Below, piece after piece: positions 50,525 through 62,571 of a DNA stretch of 64,000 bases. The position numbers and the translations under genes are program-made. Every line of letters begins with the position of its first letter. Position 1 is the first letter of the stretch. Under the pieces are notes generated by a model, which was not told the DNA's origin, ran no database searches, and saw only the letters and a program-made list of their open reading frames with translations. Source of the stretch: Bradyrhizobium sp. ORS 278 (GTDB lineage: Bacteria; Pseudomonadota; Alphaproteobacteria; Rhizobiales; Xanthobacteraceae). The stretch spans positions 372,001-436,000 of the forward strand of contig NC_009445.1 in NCBI RefSeq assembly GCF_000026145.1. Direction: 5' to 3'.

Positions 50525-52735
50525 ATGGACCGCCCGACCGATCTCTTTCCAGGTGCCACCAGCGCGGCCGGCGTGGTCGACGTGCTGGTTCCGGTCGCGC
50601 TCGATCACACCTATTCCTACCGCGTGCCGCGCGGCATGGCGCTGAAGCCGGGCGATGTGGTCGGTGTGCCGCTCGGCCCCCGCGAGGTGCTGGCAGTCGT
50701 ATGGGCCGAGAACGCCAATCCCGATCCGCGCCTGCACAACCGGCTCAAGGACGTCAGCGAAAAGCTCGATGTGCCGCCGCTCAAGCCGGAGCTGCGGTCG
50801 CTGGTCGACTGGGTCGCCAATTACACGCTGTCGCCGCGCGGCATGGTGCTGCGGATGGCCCTGCGCATGGGCGAGCATCTCGGCCCCGAGCGGGTCCGGC
50901 TCGGCGTCCGCCTAGTCGGCGAGCCCCCGAAGCGCCTGACGCCGGCGCGGCGGCGGGTGATCGAGGCGGTGTCGGACGGCTTGCTGCATGGCAAGTCCGA
51001 TCTCGTCCGCGAGATCGGCGTCTCTGCGAGCGTGATCGACGGCCTGGTCGACGAGGGGACGCTGACTGTCGAAGCCATGCCGCGCGTGCTGCCGCCGCCG
51101 ACGCCCGATCCGTCCTTCGCGCAGCCGGAGTTCTTCGATGCCCAGCTCGCCGGCGTCGAGGCCATGCGGGCTCTGGCGGCGTGCGGCACCTTCAACGTCG
51201 CGCTGCTCGACGGCGTCACCGGCTCCGGCAAGACCGAGGTGTATTTCGAGGCCGTGGCCGAGACGGTCCGGCGCGGCCGGCAGTCGCTGATCCTGATGCC
51301 GGAGATCGCGCTGACAGGGCAGTTTCTCGAGCGCTTCTCGCGCCGCTTCGGCGTGCGTCCCCTGGAATGGCATTCCGAGCTGACGCCGCGTACCCGCCAG
51401 CGCAATTGGGCGGCGATTGCCGCCGGCGAGGCGCCGGTCGTGGTCGGCGCGCGCTCGGCGCTGTTCCTGCCCTATGCCGATCTTGGTCTCATCGTCGTCG
51501 ATGAGGAGCACGACCAGGCCTACAAGCAGGACGAGGGCGCGCATTACCACGCCCGCGACATGGCGGTGGTGCGCGGCCATATCGCCAAGTTTCCGGTGGT
51601 GCTGGCCTCCGCGACGCCCTCGGTCGAGACCGAGGTCAATGCCCGCAAGGGCCGCTACCAGCGCGTCGCGCTGCCGTCGCGCTTCGGCGGCCAGCACATG
51701 CCGCATATCGAGGCCATCGATCTCCGCCGCGAGCCGCCGCCGCGCGGCCGCTACGTCTCGCCGCGGCTGGCCGGCCATATCCGCACCGCGATCGAGCGCG
51801 GCGAGCAGGCGCTCTTGTTCCTGAACCGCCGCGGCTATGCGCCGCTGACCCTGTGCCGCGCCTGCGGCCACCGCTTCGCCTGCACCATCTGCGACGCCTG
51901 GCTGGTCGACCACCGATTTCGGCAGCGGTTGGTCTGTCATCACTGCGGGTTCTCGATGGCGCGGCCGCCGACCTGTCCGCATTGCGCGGCCGAGGAGTCG
52001 CTGGTCGCCGTCGGTCCCGGCGTGGAGCGGCTGCAGGAGGAGGCGGCGGCGCTGTTTCCGGACGCCCGCAGCATGGTGCTGTCGAGCGACCTGATCACCT
52101 CGATCGAGACCATGCGCGCGGAGCTGACGGCGATCGCGGAGGGCCGCGTCGATCTCATCATCGGTACCCAGCTCGTGGCCAAGGGCCACAACTTCCCGCG
52201 GCTCAATCTGGTCGGGGTGGTCGACGCCGATCTCGGCCTCGGGAATGGCGATCCGCGCGCCGCCGAGCGCACCTGGCAACTTCTCAACCAGGTGATCGGT
52301 CGCGCCGGCCGCGAGCAGGGACGTGGCCGCGGCTATCTGCAGACCCACCAGCCCGAGCACCCCGTGATGAAGGCGCTGGTCGCCTGCGACCGCGAGGCGT
52401 TCTACACCAGCGAGATCGAGGCGCGCGAACGCACCGGCTATCCGCCGTTCGGCCGGCTGGCAAGCCTGATCATCTCGGCCGGCGACCGGCCGACAGCGGA
52501 AGGATTTGCGAGACGGCTGGTGGCGTCAGCGCCGCGGGAAGAGGGCGTCCTGCTGCTCGGCCCGGCCGAGGCGCCGCTGGCCGTCATCAAGGGCCGCTAC
52601 CGTTTCCGGTTGCTGCTCAAGTCGGCGCGCAATTTCGATCTGTCGGATTACCTGCGCCACTGGCTGGCGCATGCCGAGAAGCCCAAGGGCAACCTCAAGC
52701 TCGAGGTCGACGTCGACCCGCAGAGCTTCTTGTAG
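50525..52735 (+). CDS. priA: primosomal protein N' (replication restart helicase)
   Basis: PriA reloads the replisome at stalled forks. The protein is 736 residues from the ATG at 50525. An N-terminal DNA-binding domain (VDVLVPVALDHTYSYRVP) is followed by the helicase with Walker A GVTGSGKTEVYFE and VVDEEHDQ, and by eight zinc-binding cysteines in four CxxC pairs (CRAC, CTIC, CHHC, CPHC) from about residue 443 to 485. Helicase motif V-VI regions GTQLVAKGHNFP and QVIGRAGRE follow. An upstream extension through the repeat is not used. Confidence 0.96.
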   Translation: MDRPTDLFPGATSAAGVVDVLVPVALDHTYSYRVPRGMALKPGDVVGVPLGPREVLAVVWAENANPDPRLHNRLKDVSEKLDVPPLKPELRSLVDWVANYTLSPRGMVLRMALRMGEHLGPERVRLGVRLVGEPPKRLTPARRRVIEAVSDGLLHGKSDLVREIGVSASVIDGLVDEGTLTVEAMPRVLPPPTPDPSFAQPEFFDAQLAGVEAMRALAACGTFNVALLDGVTGSGKTEVYFEAVAETVRRGRQSLILMPEIALTGQFLERFSRRFGVRPLEWHSELTPRTRQRNWAAIAAGEAPVVVGARSALFLPYADLGLIVVDEEHDQAYKQDEGAHYHARDMAVVRGHIAKFPVVLASATPSVETEVNARKGRYQRVALPSRFGGQHMPHIEAIDLRREPPPRGRYVSPRLAGHIRTAIERGEQALLFLNRRGYAPLTLCRACGHRFACTICDAWLVDHRFRQRLVCHHCGFSMARPPTCPHCAAEESLVAVGPGVERLQEEAAALFPDARSMVLSSDLITSIETMRAELTAIAEGRVDLIIGTQLVAKGHNFPRLNLVGVVDADLGLGNGDPRAAERTWQLLNQVIGRAGREQGRGRGYLQTHQPEHPVMKALVACDREAFYTSEIEARERTGYPPFGRLASLIISAGDRPTAEGFARRLVASAPREEGVLLLGPAEAPLAVIKGRYRFRLLLKSARNFDLSDYLRHWLAHAEKPKGNLKLEVDVDPQSFL

Positions 52736-52754
52736 CGCAAGGCGGTCTCTCCGA

Positions 52755-52836
52755 CGTCATTGCGAGCGCAGCGAAGCAATCCAGGGGCCGGGGTGGGACT
52801 CTGGATTGCTTCGTCGCTTCGCTCCTCGCAATGACG
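52755..52836. repeat. palindromic repeat, family A copy 3
   Basis: CGTCATTGCGAGCGCAGCG at the left and CGCAATGACG at the right. It lies between the convergent priA and rlpA genes and matches the copies at 8843 and 11565. Confidence 0.9.
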
Positions 52837-52854
52837 CGCGGATAGATAGGTGTC

Positions 52855-53400
52855 TTACGACACGACCTCGGCGGTCACGCGGCCGACGCCCGAGCGGGTC
52901 AGGCCGATGGCGCGGGCGGCGCCGGTCGAGAGGTCGAGCACGCGGCCGCGGATGAACGGACCACGATCATTGACGGTGACGATGACGCTGTTGCCGCCGT
53001 GGGTGACGCGCAGCTTGGTGCCGAACGGCAGCGAGCGGTGGGCGCAGGTCATGGCGTTGGCGTTCATGCGCTGGCCGGAGGCGGTGCGGCTGCCGGACTC
53101 GTTGCCGTAGTAGGACGCCATGCCCGAGAAGGTGCGGCCGGTGCCGGACGTCGGCGCGACCGAGGCATTGGAATTCATCCAGGACGAGTTGTTCGACCAG
53201 CCGTTAGAAAAGGAGTCTGCTGCGGGCTGAGCAGCCTGGCGCGCCATGTGATGATGATGGCGAGCGTGATGATGGTGATGGTGCCTGGAGCGGGCCGAGG
53301 CTTCGGTGGCGGTGCCACCGACGATCAGCGTCACGGCAACGGCGAGTGCGGTACGCGAGCCGGCGATCTTGCCAGCCGAGAGGTTGTTGAGTTTCAGCAT
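52855..53400 (-). CDS. rlpA: septal-ring lytic transglycosylase RlpA-like protein
   Basis: This 181-residue exported protein has a signal peptide (GSRTALAVAVTLIVGGTATEASA), a His-rich stretch (six His at 40-45, four at 48-51), a low-complexity linker, and a double-psi beta-barrel RlpA domain (TFSGMASYYGNESGSRTASG to the C-terminus) with NDRGPFIRGRVLDLS. RlpA cleaves denuded glycan strands at the septum in Pseudomonas. Here there is no lipobox cysteine and no SPOR domain, so it is a short form. A CtrA-type box lies 180 bp upstream. The start at 53400 has GAGGGAC upstream. Confidence 0.9.
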   Translation of the reverse strand: MLKLNNLSAGKIAGSRTALAVAVTLIVGGTATEASARSRHHHHHHARHHHHMARQAAQPAADSFSNGWSNNSSWMNSNASVAPTSGTGRTFSGMASYYGNESGSRTASGQRMNANAMTCAHRSLPFGTKLRVTHGGNSVIVTVNDRGPFIRGRVLDLSTGAARAIGLTRSGVGRVTAEVVS

Positions 53401-54051
53401 CGATGTCCCTCGAAACAGTATTGCTGCGTTCTGCAGCCAGTGGACCCCCGTCAGGTGTTGAGGCGCGCGCCGTTTGCTGGCGCAATGAGGCACGAATGGG
53501 GCAGTAGAAATTGTTCCGCCGGGATCGAATTATCTTAGGAGAGGTGCTCTTCATCACAGAAAATTCCGTAATCTGATACTTTAACACTTCGTTAACTAAT
53601 AAATACTTTCGTTTACTGTCGAGTTAAGTTCTCGTTGAGCTTGACGGCCTCTTGACAAGTAATGCTGGCCTGAATGGGCGCTGGCCGCCCAACCTTACCC
53701 AAGCACCGTGCAAGCCCAGACGGACATAGCGGTCATGCAGCAACAGCTGGAACGGAAATCCTGAACGACGGTATCCCGGGCCGGTCTAGCGCGGTGAGCT
53801 GGAAAGCGCGCGCTTGGGCTGCTTGAGATCGCCAGCTGCAGCGCGGCAACAACGTGCCGAATAGCGGGCCACCGCTTGTTGCGGCTGCGCGTACGCTATG
53901 TTAGCAAAGCGCCGCTTTTCGTGATCAAGCCGCTCCCGCGGCGATCGAAAATCAAAGTCCTGCTTGAATTCCAAGGGCTTAACCGGTTTGCGCTGCAGCG
54001 GCGCTCCGGTTTCCCTCTTGTGGGTTGGGCACTTATATAAAGAGCGCGCCT
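53401..54051. other. divergent regulatory region between rlpA and atp operon
   Basis: 651 bases without a convincing gene. The first part is AT-rich (about 53540-53640) and carries CtrA-like motifs; the rest should hold the rlpA promoter (leftward) and the atpHAGDC promoter (rightward). A TTGACA is at 53652-53657. AACCGG and CCGGTT with inner GCGC dyads occur near 53978-54011, just before atpH. Confidence 0.5.
53581..53596 (-). promoter_or_regulatory. CtrA-type box (TTAA-N7-TTAAC)
   Basis: TTAACACTTCGTTAAC fits the CtrA consensus TTAA-N7-TTAAC perfectly, and is near palindromic. A second, weaker site TTAA-N7-TTGA lies at 53624-53638. They are 181 bp or more from the rlpA start and about 455 bp from atpH. 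Binding is inferred. Confidence 0.55.
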
Positions 54052-56141
<2,090 letters not shown>

Positions 56142-56155
56142 TCCGACCGGGAGGC

Positions 56156-56229
56156 GGTGGCCGGCATGCCAGGCCACCCCACGTCATCAGACGTGGACCA
56201 AGACGTCACGCCAGGCGCACGGCCTGGCG
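56156..56229 (+). other. three consecutive hairpins between atpA and atpG
   Basis: Stem 1 is GGTGGCC / GGCCACC (56156-56162, 56172-56178); stem 2 is CCACGTC / GACGTGG (56179-56185, 56190-56196); stem 3 is CGCCAGGC / GCCTGGCG (56209-56216, 56222-56229). All are perfect and without U-run. They may control mRNA processing or stability. Confidence 0.7.
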
Positions 56230-56297
56230 CTTAGGGATTAGATGGGTTGAGCGGCAAGGTTCCCACGGGATCGGCCGCCGGGGTGAGCTAACAAGCC

Positions 56298-57176
56298 ATG
56301 GCGTCACTGAAAGATATGCGCGTCCGCATCGCCTCGACCAAGGCGACGCAGAAGATCACCAAGGCCATGCAGATGGTCGCGGCCTCGAAGCTGCGCCGCG
56401 CGCAGCTGGCGGCCGAGGCGGCGCGTCCCTATGCCGAGAAGATGGACGCTGTCATCTCGAACATCGCGGCCGCTTCCGCCGGATCGCCCGCGAGTTCGAA
56501 GCTGCTGGCCGGCACCGGTCGTGACCAGGTCCACCTGCTGCTGGTCTGCACCGGCGAGCGCGGCCTGTCCGGCGCGTTCAACTCGTCGATCGTGCGCCTC
56601 GCCCGAGAGCGCGCGCTGGCCCTGATGAACCAGGGCAAGGACGTGAAGTTCTTCTGCGTCGGCCGGAAGGGCTACGAGCAGCTGCGTCGCCAGTTCGAGA
56701 AGCAGATCATCGCCCATGTCGATTTGCGCTCGGTGCGCCAGATCGGCTTCGTGCATGCCGAGGATATCGCCAAGCAGGTGATCGCCCGCTTCGACGCCGG
56801 CGAGTTCGACGTCTGCACGCTGTTCTATTCGCGCTTCAAGTCGGTCATCGCGCAGATCCCGACCGCGCAGCAGATCATCCCGCTGGTGGTCGAGGCGCCC
56901 GCCGCCAACGCCGCGCCGGTCGCGCTCTACGAGTACGAGCCGGAGGAGGACGAGATCCTGTCCGCGCTGCTGCCGCGCAACGTCGGCGTCCAGATCTTCC
57001 GCGCGCTGCTCGAGAACAACGCCTCGTTCTACGGCGCGCAGATGTCGGCGATGGACAACGCCACCCGCAACGCCGGTGAGATGATCCGCAAGCAGACGCT
57101 GGTCTACAACCGCACGCGTCAGGCGATGATCACCAAGGAACTGATCGAAATCATTTCGGGCGCCGAGGCGGTCTAA
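56298..57176 (+). CDS. atpG: F1 ATP synthase gamma subunit
   Basis: The gamma subunit is the central rotor shaft of F1. The protein is 292 residues, starting [20 protein letters not shown], with the conserved coiled-coil ends ([17 protein letters not shown] and the C-terminal [14 protein letters not shown] followed by [19 protein letters not shown]). It lies 156 bp downstream of atpA, a gap filled by hairpins, and 89 bp upstream of atpD. Confidence 0.98.
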   Translation: MASLKDMRVRIASTKATQKITKAMQMVAASKLRRAQLAAEAARPYAEKMDAVISNIAAASAGSPASSKLLAGTGRDQVHLLLVCTGERGLSGAFNSSIVRLARERALALMNQGKDVKFFCVGRKGYEQLRRQFEKQIIAHVDLRSVRQIGFVHAEDIAKQVIARFDAGEFDVCTLFYSRFKSVIAQIPTAQQIIPLVVEAPAANAAPVALYEYEPEEDEILSALLPRNVGVQIFRALLENNASFYGAQMSAMDNATRNAGEMIRKQTLVYNRTRQAMITKELIEIISGAEAV

Positions 57177-57238
57177 CCGCGCAGCGCCCGCTGGAAGAAA
57201 ATACGTTCAAGTTTCGCGGTCCCACGGACTGCGCCTGA

Positions 57239-58708
<1,470 letters not shown>

Positions 58709-58711
58709 GAG

Positions 58712-58798
58712 GCGAATAGCGAAGCGGGAGTAGCGAATAGAACGATCTCATTCGCTGCTCCCTTCCTCCCTACTCGCTGTTCGCTATCCGCTATTCGC
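58712..58798. repeat. imperfect palindrome between atpD and atpC
   Basis: The left arm GCGAATAGCGAAGCGGGAG and the right arm CGCTATCCGCTATTCGC are imperfect complements; AGCGAATAG recurs. The units look like a short-repeat family. It lies in the operon, 10 bp before atpC. Confidence 0.75.
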
Positions 58799-58808
58799 AG
58801 GTTTCCTC

Positions 58809-59216
58809 ATGGCAACTTTCCACTTCGATCTCGTCTCGCCGGAAAAGATCGCCTTCTCGGGCGAGGTCGATCAGGTCGACGTTCCCGGCCAGGAGGGTGA
58901 TTTCGGCGTGCTCGCAGGTCACGCGCCGTTCGTCGCCACCTTGCGCCCGGGCATTCTGACGGTCACGACCGGCGGCACACAGCAGAAGATCATCGTGCTC
59001 GGCGGCCTCGCCGAGATCTCGGAGAAGGGACTGACCATCCTCGCCGACGTCGCGACGTCGCTGAAGGAGCTGGACCAGACCGCCTTCGCGACGGAGATTT
59101 CGGGGATGGAAGCCAAGCTGAACGAGAAGCAGGGTGACGAGCTCGATCGTGCGATCGAGCGGCTCGACCACTTCAAGACGATCCAGCAGCAGCTGAACAC
59201 GACGGCCCTGCACTGA
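58809..59216 (+). CDS. atpC: F1 ATP synthase epsilon subunit
   Basis: The epsilon subunit is the regulatory part of the central stalk. The protein is 135 residues. The N-terminal beta-sandwich ([20 protein letters not shown] and [12 protein letters not shown]) and the C-terminal two-helix region ([20 protein letters not shown]) are both present. It is last in atpHAGDC and is followed by a terminator. Confidence 0.97.
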   Translation: MATFHFDLVSPEKIAFSGEVDQVDVPGQEGDFGVLAGHAPFVATLRPGILTVTTGGTQQKIIVLGGLAEISEKGLTILADVATSLKELDQTAFATEISGMEAKLNEKQGDELDRAIERLDHFKTIQQQLNTTALH

Positions 59217-59246
59217 CCCATCCGCAGCGATCCTAAACGGATATTC

Positions 59247-59269
59247 ATGGCCGGGCTTTGCCCGGCCAT
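59247..59269 (+). terminator. atp operon intrinsic terminator
   Basis: A perfect 10-bp stem ATGGCCGGGC / GCCCGGCCAT with a TTT loop, then TTTCGTCTCC. It lies 30 bp after the atpC stop. Confidence 0.87.
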
Positions 59270-59383
59270 TTTCGTCTCCGGGCTCGAACGTGGCGCCGCG
59301 ACGCGTGACTACTTCAAGGAAAGCCGGTTGCGCGGCCGCCGATCCGGCGGCATTCTCCCGGCCGTTCGGATCAGCGTGGTGAG

Positions 59384-61051
59384 ATGGCAGGGCAGATCGT
59401 CTTGAAGCGCAAGATTGCCGCGATATTCGCAGCTGACATTGCAGGCTACTCCCGCCTCGTCGCCGAGGATGAAGAAGAGACGCTGCGGCGTCTGGCGGCC
59501 TATCGCGAGGTCGTCGACGACTTCATCGCCCGGGCCGGCGGCCGCATCTTCAACACTGCCGGCGACGCCGTGCTTGCGGAGTTTCCGAGCGCCGTCGAGG
59601 CGGTGCGCTGCGCGATCGACATCCAGGAGAGCCTGCGCACGCGCAACATGGCTTATCCGCCGAGCCGCCAGATGAGCTACCGCATCGGCATCACCATCGG
59701 CGACGTCGTCGAGCGCGACGGTGATCTGCTCGGCGACGGTGTGAACATCGCCGCACGGCTCGAGGGCCTCGCCGATGTCGGCGGCATCTGCATCTCGCGC
59801 GCGGTGCACGAGCAGGTCGCCAACAAGCTGTCGGTGCAATTCGCCGACATGGGCGCCCGCGAGGTCAAAAACATCCCGACGCCGGTGCACGCCTATCGCG
59901 TGGCGATGCGCCGCGAGGACGGCACCTACGCGGCGCCCCAGGACAAGACCAAGCCCCCGTCTGTCGCCAAACGCCTGCTCAAGGCCGGCGTCGCCATTGT
60001 CGTCCTGATGGTTGCGGTCGGCGTCGGAACAGCGCTCTACCTCGATCACCGCGATCCGCCGTCGTCGCAGCCGGATGCCGCCAAGTCCGCGGCGGCGGCG
60101 CTGTCGCGGTTGTCGGCGAAGCCGGGTTCATCCGGCGGTGCCACATCGCCGGTCTCGCTGTCTCCCGAGCCCGCGGCAGCGACGCCCGCGCCGCAGCCCT
60201 CGGCCCAACCCTCGCCGATCGTCACGGCCGAAAAATTCGTGCCCGACGCCGTGCCGTTCGTCGGCGAGCGCACCCGTATCGCGCTGGCGCGCGACTATGT
60301 TCCGGCGCCGGGCGCCAAGGCGTTCGCGACCACTGTCAACGGCGTCAGCGCCTACGTCACGGGGCAGCCGAGCGAAGAGGCGGCCAAGGCCGCGGCGTTG
60401 GAGCAGTGTCACCAGCGCGCCGAGTCCTCGACCAGCTTGCATAAATGCGAGCTCTATGCGGTCGGCGACACCATCGTCTACCCGCATGGCAAGCCGCCCC
60501 TGCCGCCGCTGCCATGGGTGCGCCACGACCCGACGACGGAGCGCGCGTTCAACGCAGCCGAGATGCCGCTGGCGCGCGATCCTGGGCGCGCGCGACTGGA
60601 GGCGAATTACGGCAATGCGCGGCGGACCAAGGCCATCGCGCTGGGCCCAGGCGGGCAGTTCGTCTACTTCGTCGGCGGCGATCTGGCCGACGACGTGGTC
60701 CGGCGCAGTCTCGAATCCTGCGGTGCCCAGGCCGGGACGCCCTGCCTGATCGTCGCGCTGGATGACGCGTTCGTGGTGCCGGTGCCGACGGTGATGAAGG
60801 CAACCGGCTTCTTTCACGCCGCCAGCCACACCGCGATCGCCGCTGACGCCCGCGACGAGGTCGCGCGGCGCCTCGCCGCCGCATCCTCCGGCTGGAACGC
60901 GATCGCGGTCGGGACATCAGGCCATCCCGGCTACGGCCTGAACGGCGACCGCGAGGAGACCGCGATCGGCGGCGCGCTGGCCGATTGCTCGACGCGCGAC
61001 CAGGACTGCCGCGTGATCGCGATCGGCCCGTTCACGGTCGAGGATAATTAG
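59384..61051 (+). CDS. membrane adenylate/guanylate cyclase with three DUF4189-like modules
   Basis: This 555-residue protein has an N-terminal class III nucleotide cyclase domain (about 8-175), one membrane span (199-219), an Ala/Pro/Ser linker (to about 290) and a C-terminal region, probably periplasmic. Metal ligands Asp18 (AADIAGYSR) and Asp61 (TAGDAVLAEF), and Asn121/Arg125 (VNIAARLE), are present; the usual adenine-recognising Lys before TAGD is Asn57. The C-terminal region holds three copies of a two-cysteine module (about 312-366, 416-465, 505-552), each of the form AIA-x-G...C...C...AI/VG-D-F. The modules resemble DUF4189; Cys pairs are 342/355, 446/454 and 535/542. Confidence 0.85.
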   Translation: MAGQIVLKRKIAAIFAADIAGYSRLVAEDEEETLRRLAAYREVVDDFIARAGGRIFNTAGDAVLAEFPSAVEAVRCAIDIQESLRTRNMAYPPSRQMSYRIGITIGDVVERDGDLLGDGVNIAARLEGLADVGGICISRAVHEQVANKLSVQFADMGAREVKNIPTPVHAYRVAMRREDGTYAAPQDKTKPPSVAKRLLKAGVAIVVLMVAVGVGTALYLDHRDPPSSQPDAAKSAAAALSRLSAKPGSSGGATSPVSLSPEPAAATPAPQPSAQPSPIVTAEKFVPDAVPFVGERTRIALARDYVPAPGAKAFATTVNGVSAYVTGQPSEEAAKAAALEQCHQRAESSTSLHKCELYAVGDTIVYPHGKPPLPPLPWVRHDPTTERAFNAAEMPLARDPGRARLEANYGNARRTKAIALGPGGQFVYFVGGDLADDVVRRSLESCGAQAGTPCLIVALDDAFVVPVPTVMKATGFFHAASHTAIAADARDEVARRLAAASSGWNAIAVGTSGHPGYGLNGDREETAIGGALADCSTRDQDCRVIAIGPFTVEDN

Positions 61052-61140
61052 TCTACCAGACAATCGCGCGATGAGGCGTCAACGCGCATTCGACTTCGAC
61101 ACGATATTTGGATCGTGGGCTCGTTCAGGTGCTCGTGAAT

Positions 61141-61299
61141 GCGCCCTCTCCCCTTGTGGGAGAGGGCACTTAGGACAGCGCGGCCCACTCGGTTGGGTGA
61201 GGGGTCTCTCTCGACGAGTGCCGCTCGCGGAGCCGACCCCTCACCCAACCGCATGCGCGGAAGGTCGGTGATGCCCTCTCCCACAAGGGGAGAGGGCGC
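61141..61299. repeat. palindromic repeat, family E copy 2
   Basis: GCGCCCTCTCCCCTTGTGGG at the left and CCCACAAGGGGAGAGGGCGC at the right are perfect complements over 20 bp; GTTGGGTGAGGGGTC and GACCCCTCACCCAAC lie inside. It lies between the convergent cyclase and rppH-like genes. Confidence 0.93.
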
Positions 61300-61348
61300 T
61301 GCATCTGGCTGCGCACCGACTACCTATTAGTGCACTTCACTGGTTCAC

Positions 61349-61846
61349 TCACGCCGCCAGATGCGCGAACGCCTCTGCTACCGCGCGATACACCTCGCGC
61401 CGGAACGGCACCACCAGGTCCGGCACGCGCGCCAGCCGTTCCCAGCGCCAGGCGTCGAACTCGGCCGGCTGGCCGTTGCGCGGCGTCACCGGATCGATGT
61501 CGGCCTCGCGGCCGGTGAAGCGCATCGCGAACCATTTCTGGCGCTGCCCGCGGAAGCGGGCGAGGCGGTGGTTGGGGTCTTCGAACGGCGGAAACTCGTA
61601 AGTCAACCAGTCGGTCTCGGCGAGAATGTCGGCGTCGCGGATGCCGGTCTCCTCCCACAGCTCGCGCCGCGCCGCCGCCTGCAGATCCTCGCCCGCGTCG
61701 ACGCCACCCTGCGGCATCTGCCATTCGAGGCCGGGCAGGACGATCTCCGGGCCGTCGTCGCGAAAGCGGCGCCCGAGGAAGACGAGGCCGTCGGCATTCA
61801 ACAAGGCGATGCCGACATTCGGGCGATAGGGTCTGGTCTCGGTCAT
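61349..61846 (-). CDS. RppH-like Nudix hydrolase, paralogue 1
   Basis: This 165-residue Nudix hydrolase is close to RNA pyrophosphohydrolase RppH, which removes pyrophosphate from 5'-triphosphate mRNA or related dinucleoside polyphosphates. The Nudix box GGVDAGEDLQAAARRELWEE is complete and is followed by TGI. RppH-type pieces [20 protein letters not shown] and FDAWRW are present. The ATG at 61846 is preferred over one at 61858. It is next to a second paralogue on the same strand. Confidence 0.88.
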   Translation of the reverse strand: MTETRPYRPNVGIALLNADGLVFLGRRFRDDGPEIVLPGLEWQMPQGGVDAGEDLQAAARRELWEETGIRDADILAETDWLTYEFPPFEDPNHRLARFRGQRQKWFAMRFTGREADIDPVTPRNGQPAEFDAWRWERLARVPDLVVPFRREVYRAVAEAFAHLAA

Positions 61847-61983
61847 GCTCGCATCCATGGTCTGCGCGTCGCATAGCAGCGCAGCGTGACGGCGGTGTCG
61901 CGGCGGGTCTGCAGGGATGCCGTGCAACGGCCGTGCAGATCGCGCCGAGCGGTCGATGGGGATGGTCGAAGCCCGAAGCGCGC

Positions 61984-62490
61984 TCAGCCGCCCGCCAGCG
62001 TCGCGAATTCCTTGGCCACCCGCTCATAGACCGGCCGCTTGAATGGCACGATCAGCGTCGGCAGGTTCTGCAGCGGCTCCCAGCGCCAGGTGATGAACTC
62101 CGCCTTGTGGTGGCCGCCGCCAGGGTGTTCGACGTCGATCTCGGAATCCTTGCCGGTGAAGCGCAGCGCGAACCATTTCTGGCGCTGGCCGCGGTAGCGG
62201 CCCTTCCACGCCCGGCCGGCCACCGTGCGCGGGATGTCGTAGGTCAGCCAGTCGTCGATCTCGGCGAGCTTCTCGACCGAGCGGACGCTGGTCTCCTCAT
62301 AAAGCTCGCGCTTGGCGGCTTCCCAGGCGTCCTCGCCGGGATCGACGCCGCCCTGCGGCATCTGCCAGACATGGGTGTCGTCGACATGCTCGATGCCTCC
62401 GGCGCGGCGACCGATGAACACCAGCCCTTCCGAGTTGATCAGCGCGATGCCGACGCAGGTGCGGTAGGGCAGGTCCTCGTAGCGCGTCAT
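61984..62490 (-). CDS. rppH: RNA pyrophosphohydrolase, paralogue 2
   Basis: This 168-residue Nudix protein is the more RppH-like of the pair: [30 protein letters not shown], Nudix box [20 protein letters not shown] followed by TSV (Ser in place of the usual Gly), [16 protein letters not shown] and FITWRWEPL. It should convert 5'-triphosphate RNA to monophosphate, triggering RNase E decay. The start at 62490 has GGAAGG upstream. It lies between the paralogue and the polysaccharide deacetylase gene. Confidence 0.94.
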   Translation of the reverse strand: MTRYEDLPYRTCVGIALINSEGLVFIGRRAGGIEHVDDTHVWQMPQGGVDPGEDAWEAAKRELYEETSVRSVEKLAEIDDWLTYDIPRTVAGRAWKGRYRGQRQKWFALRFTGKDSEIDVEHPGGGHHKAEFITWRWEPLQNLPTLIVPFKRPVYERVAKEFATLAGG

Positions 62491-62571
62491 TCCGTCTCGG
62501 CCTTCCTGCGTTGCCCCGCCCCGTCGCGACAGACCCCGCGTCACGTCGCCGCCGCGGTGGCGTACGCTCGT

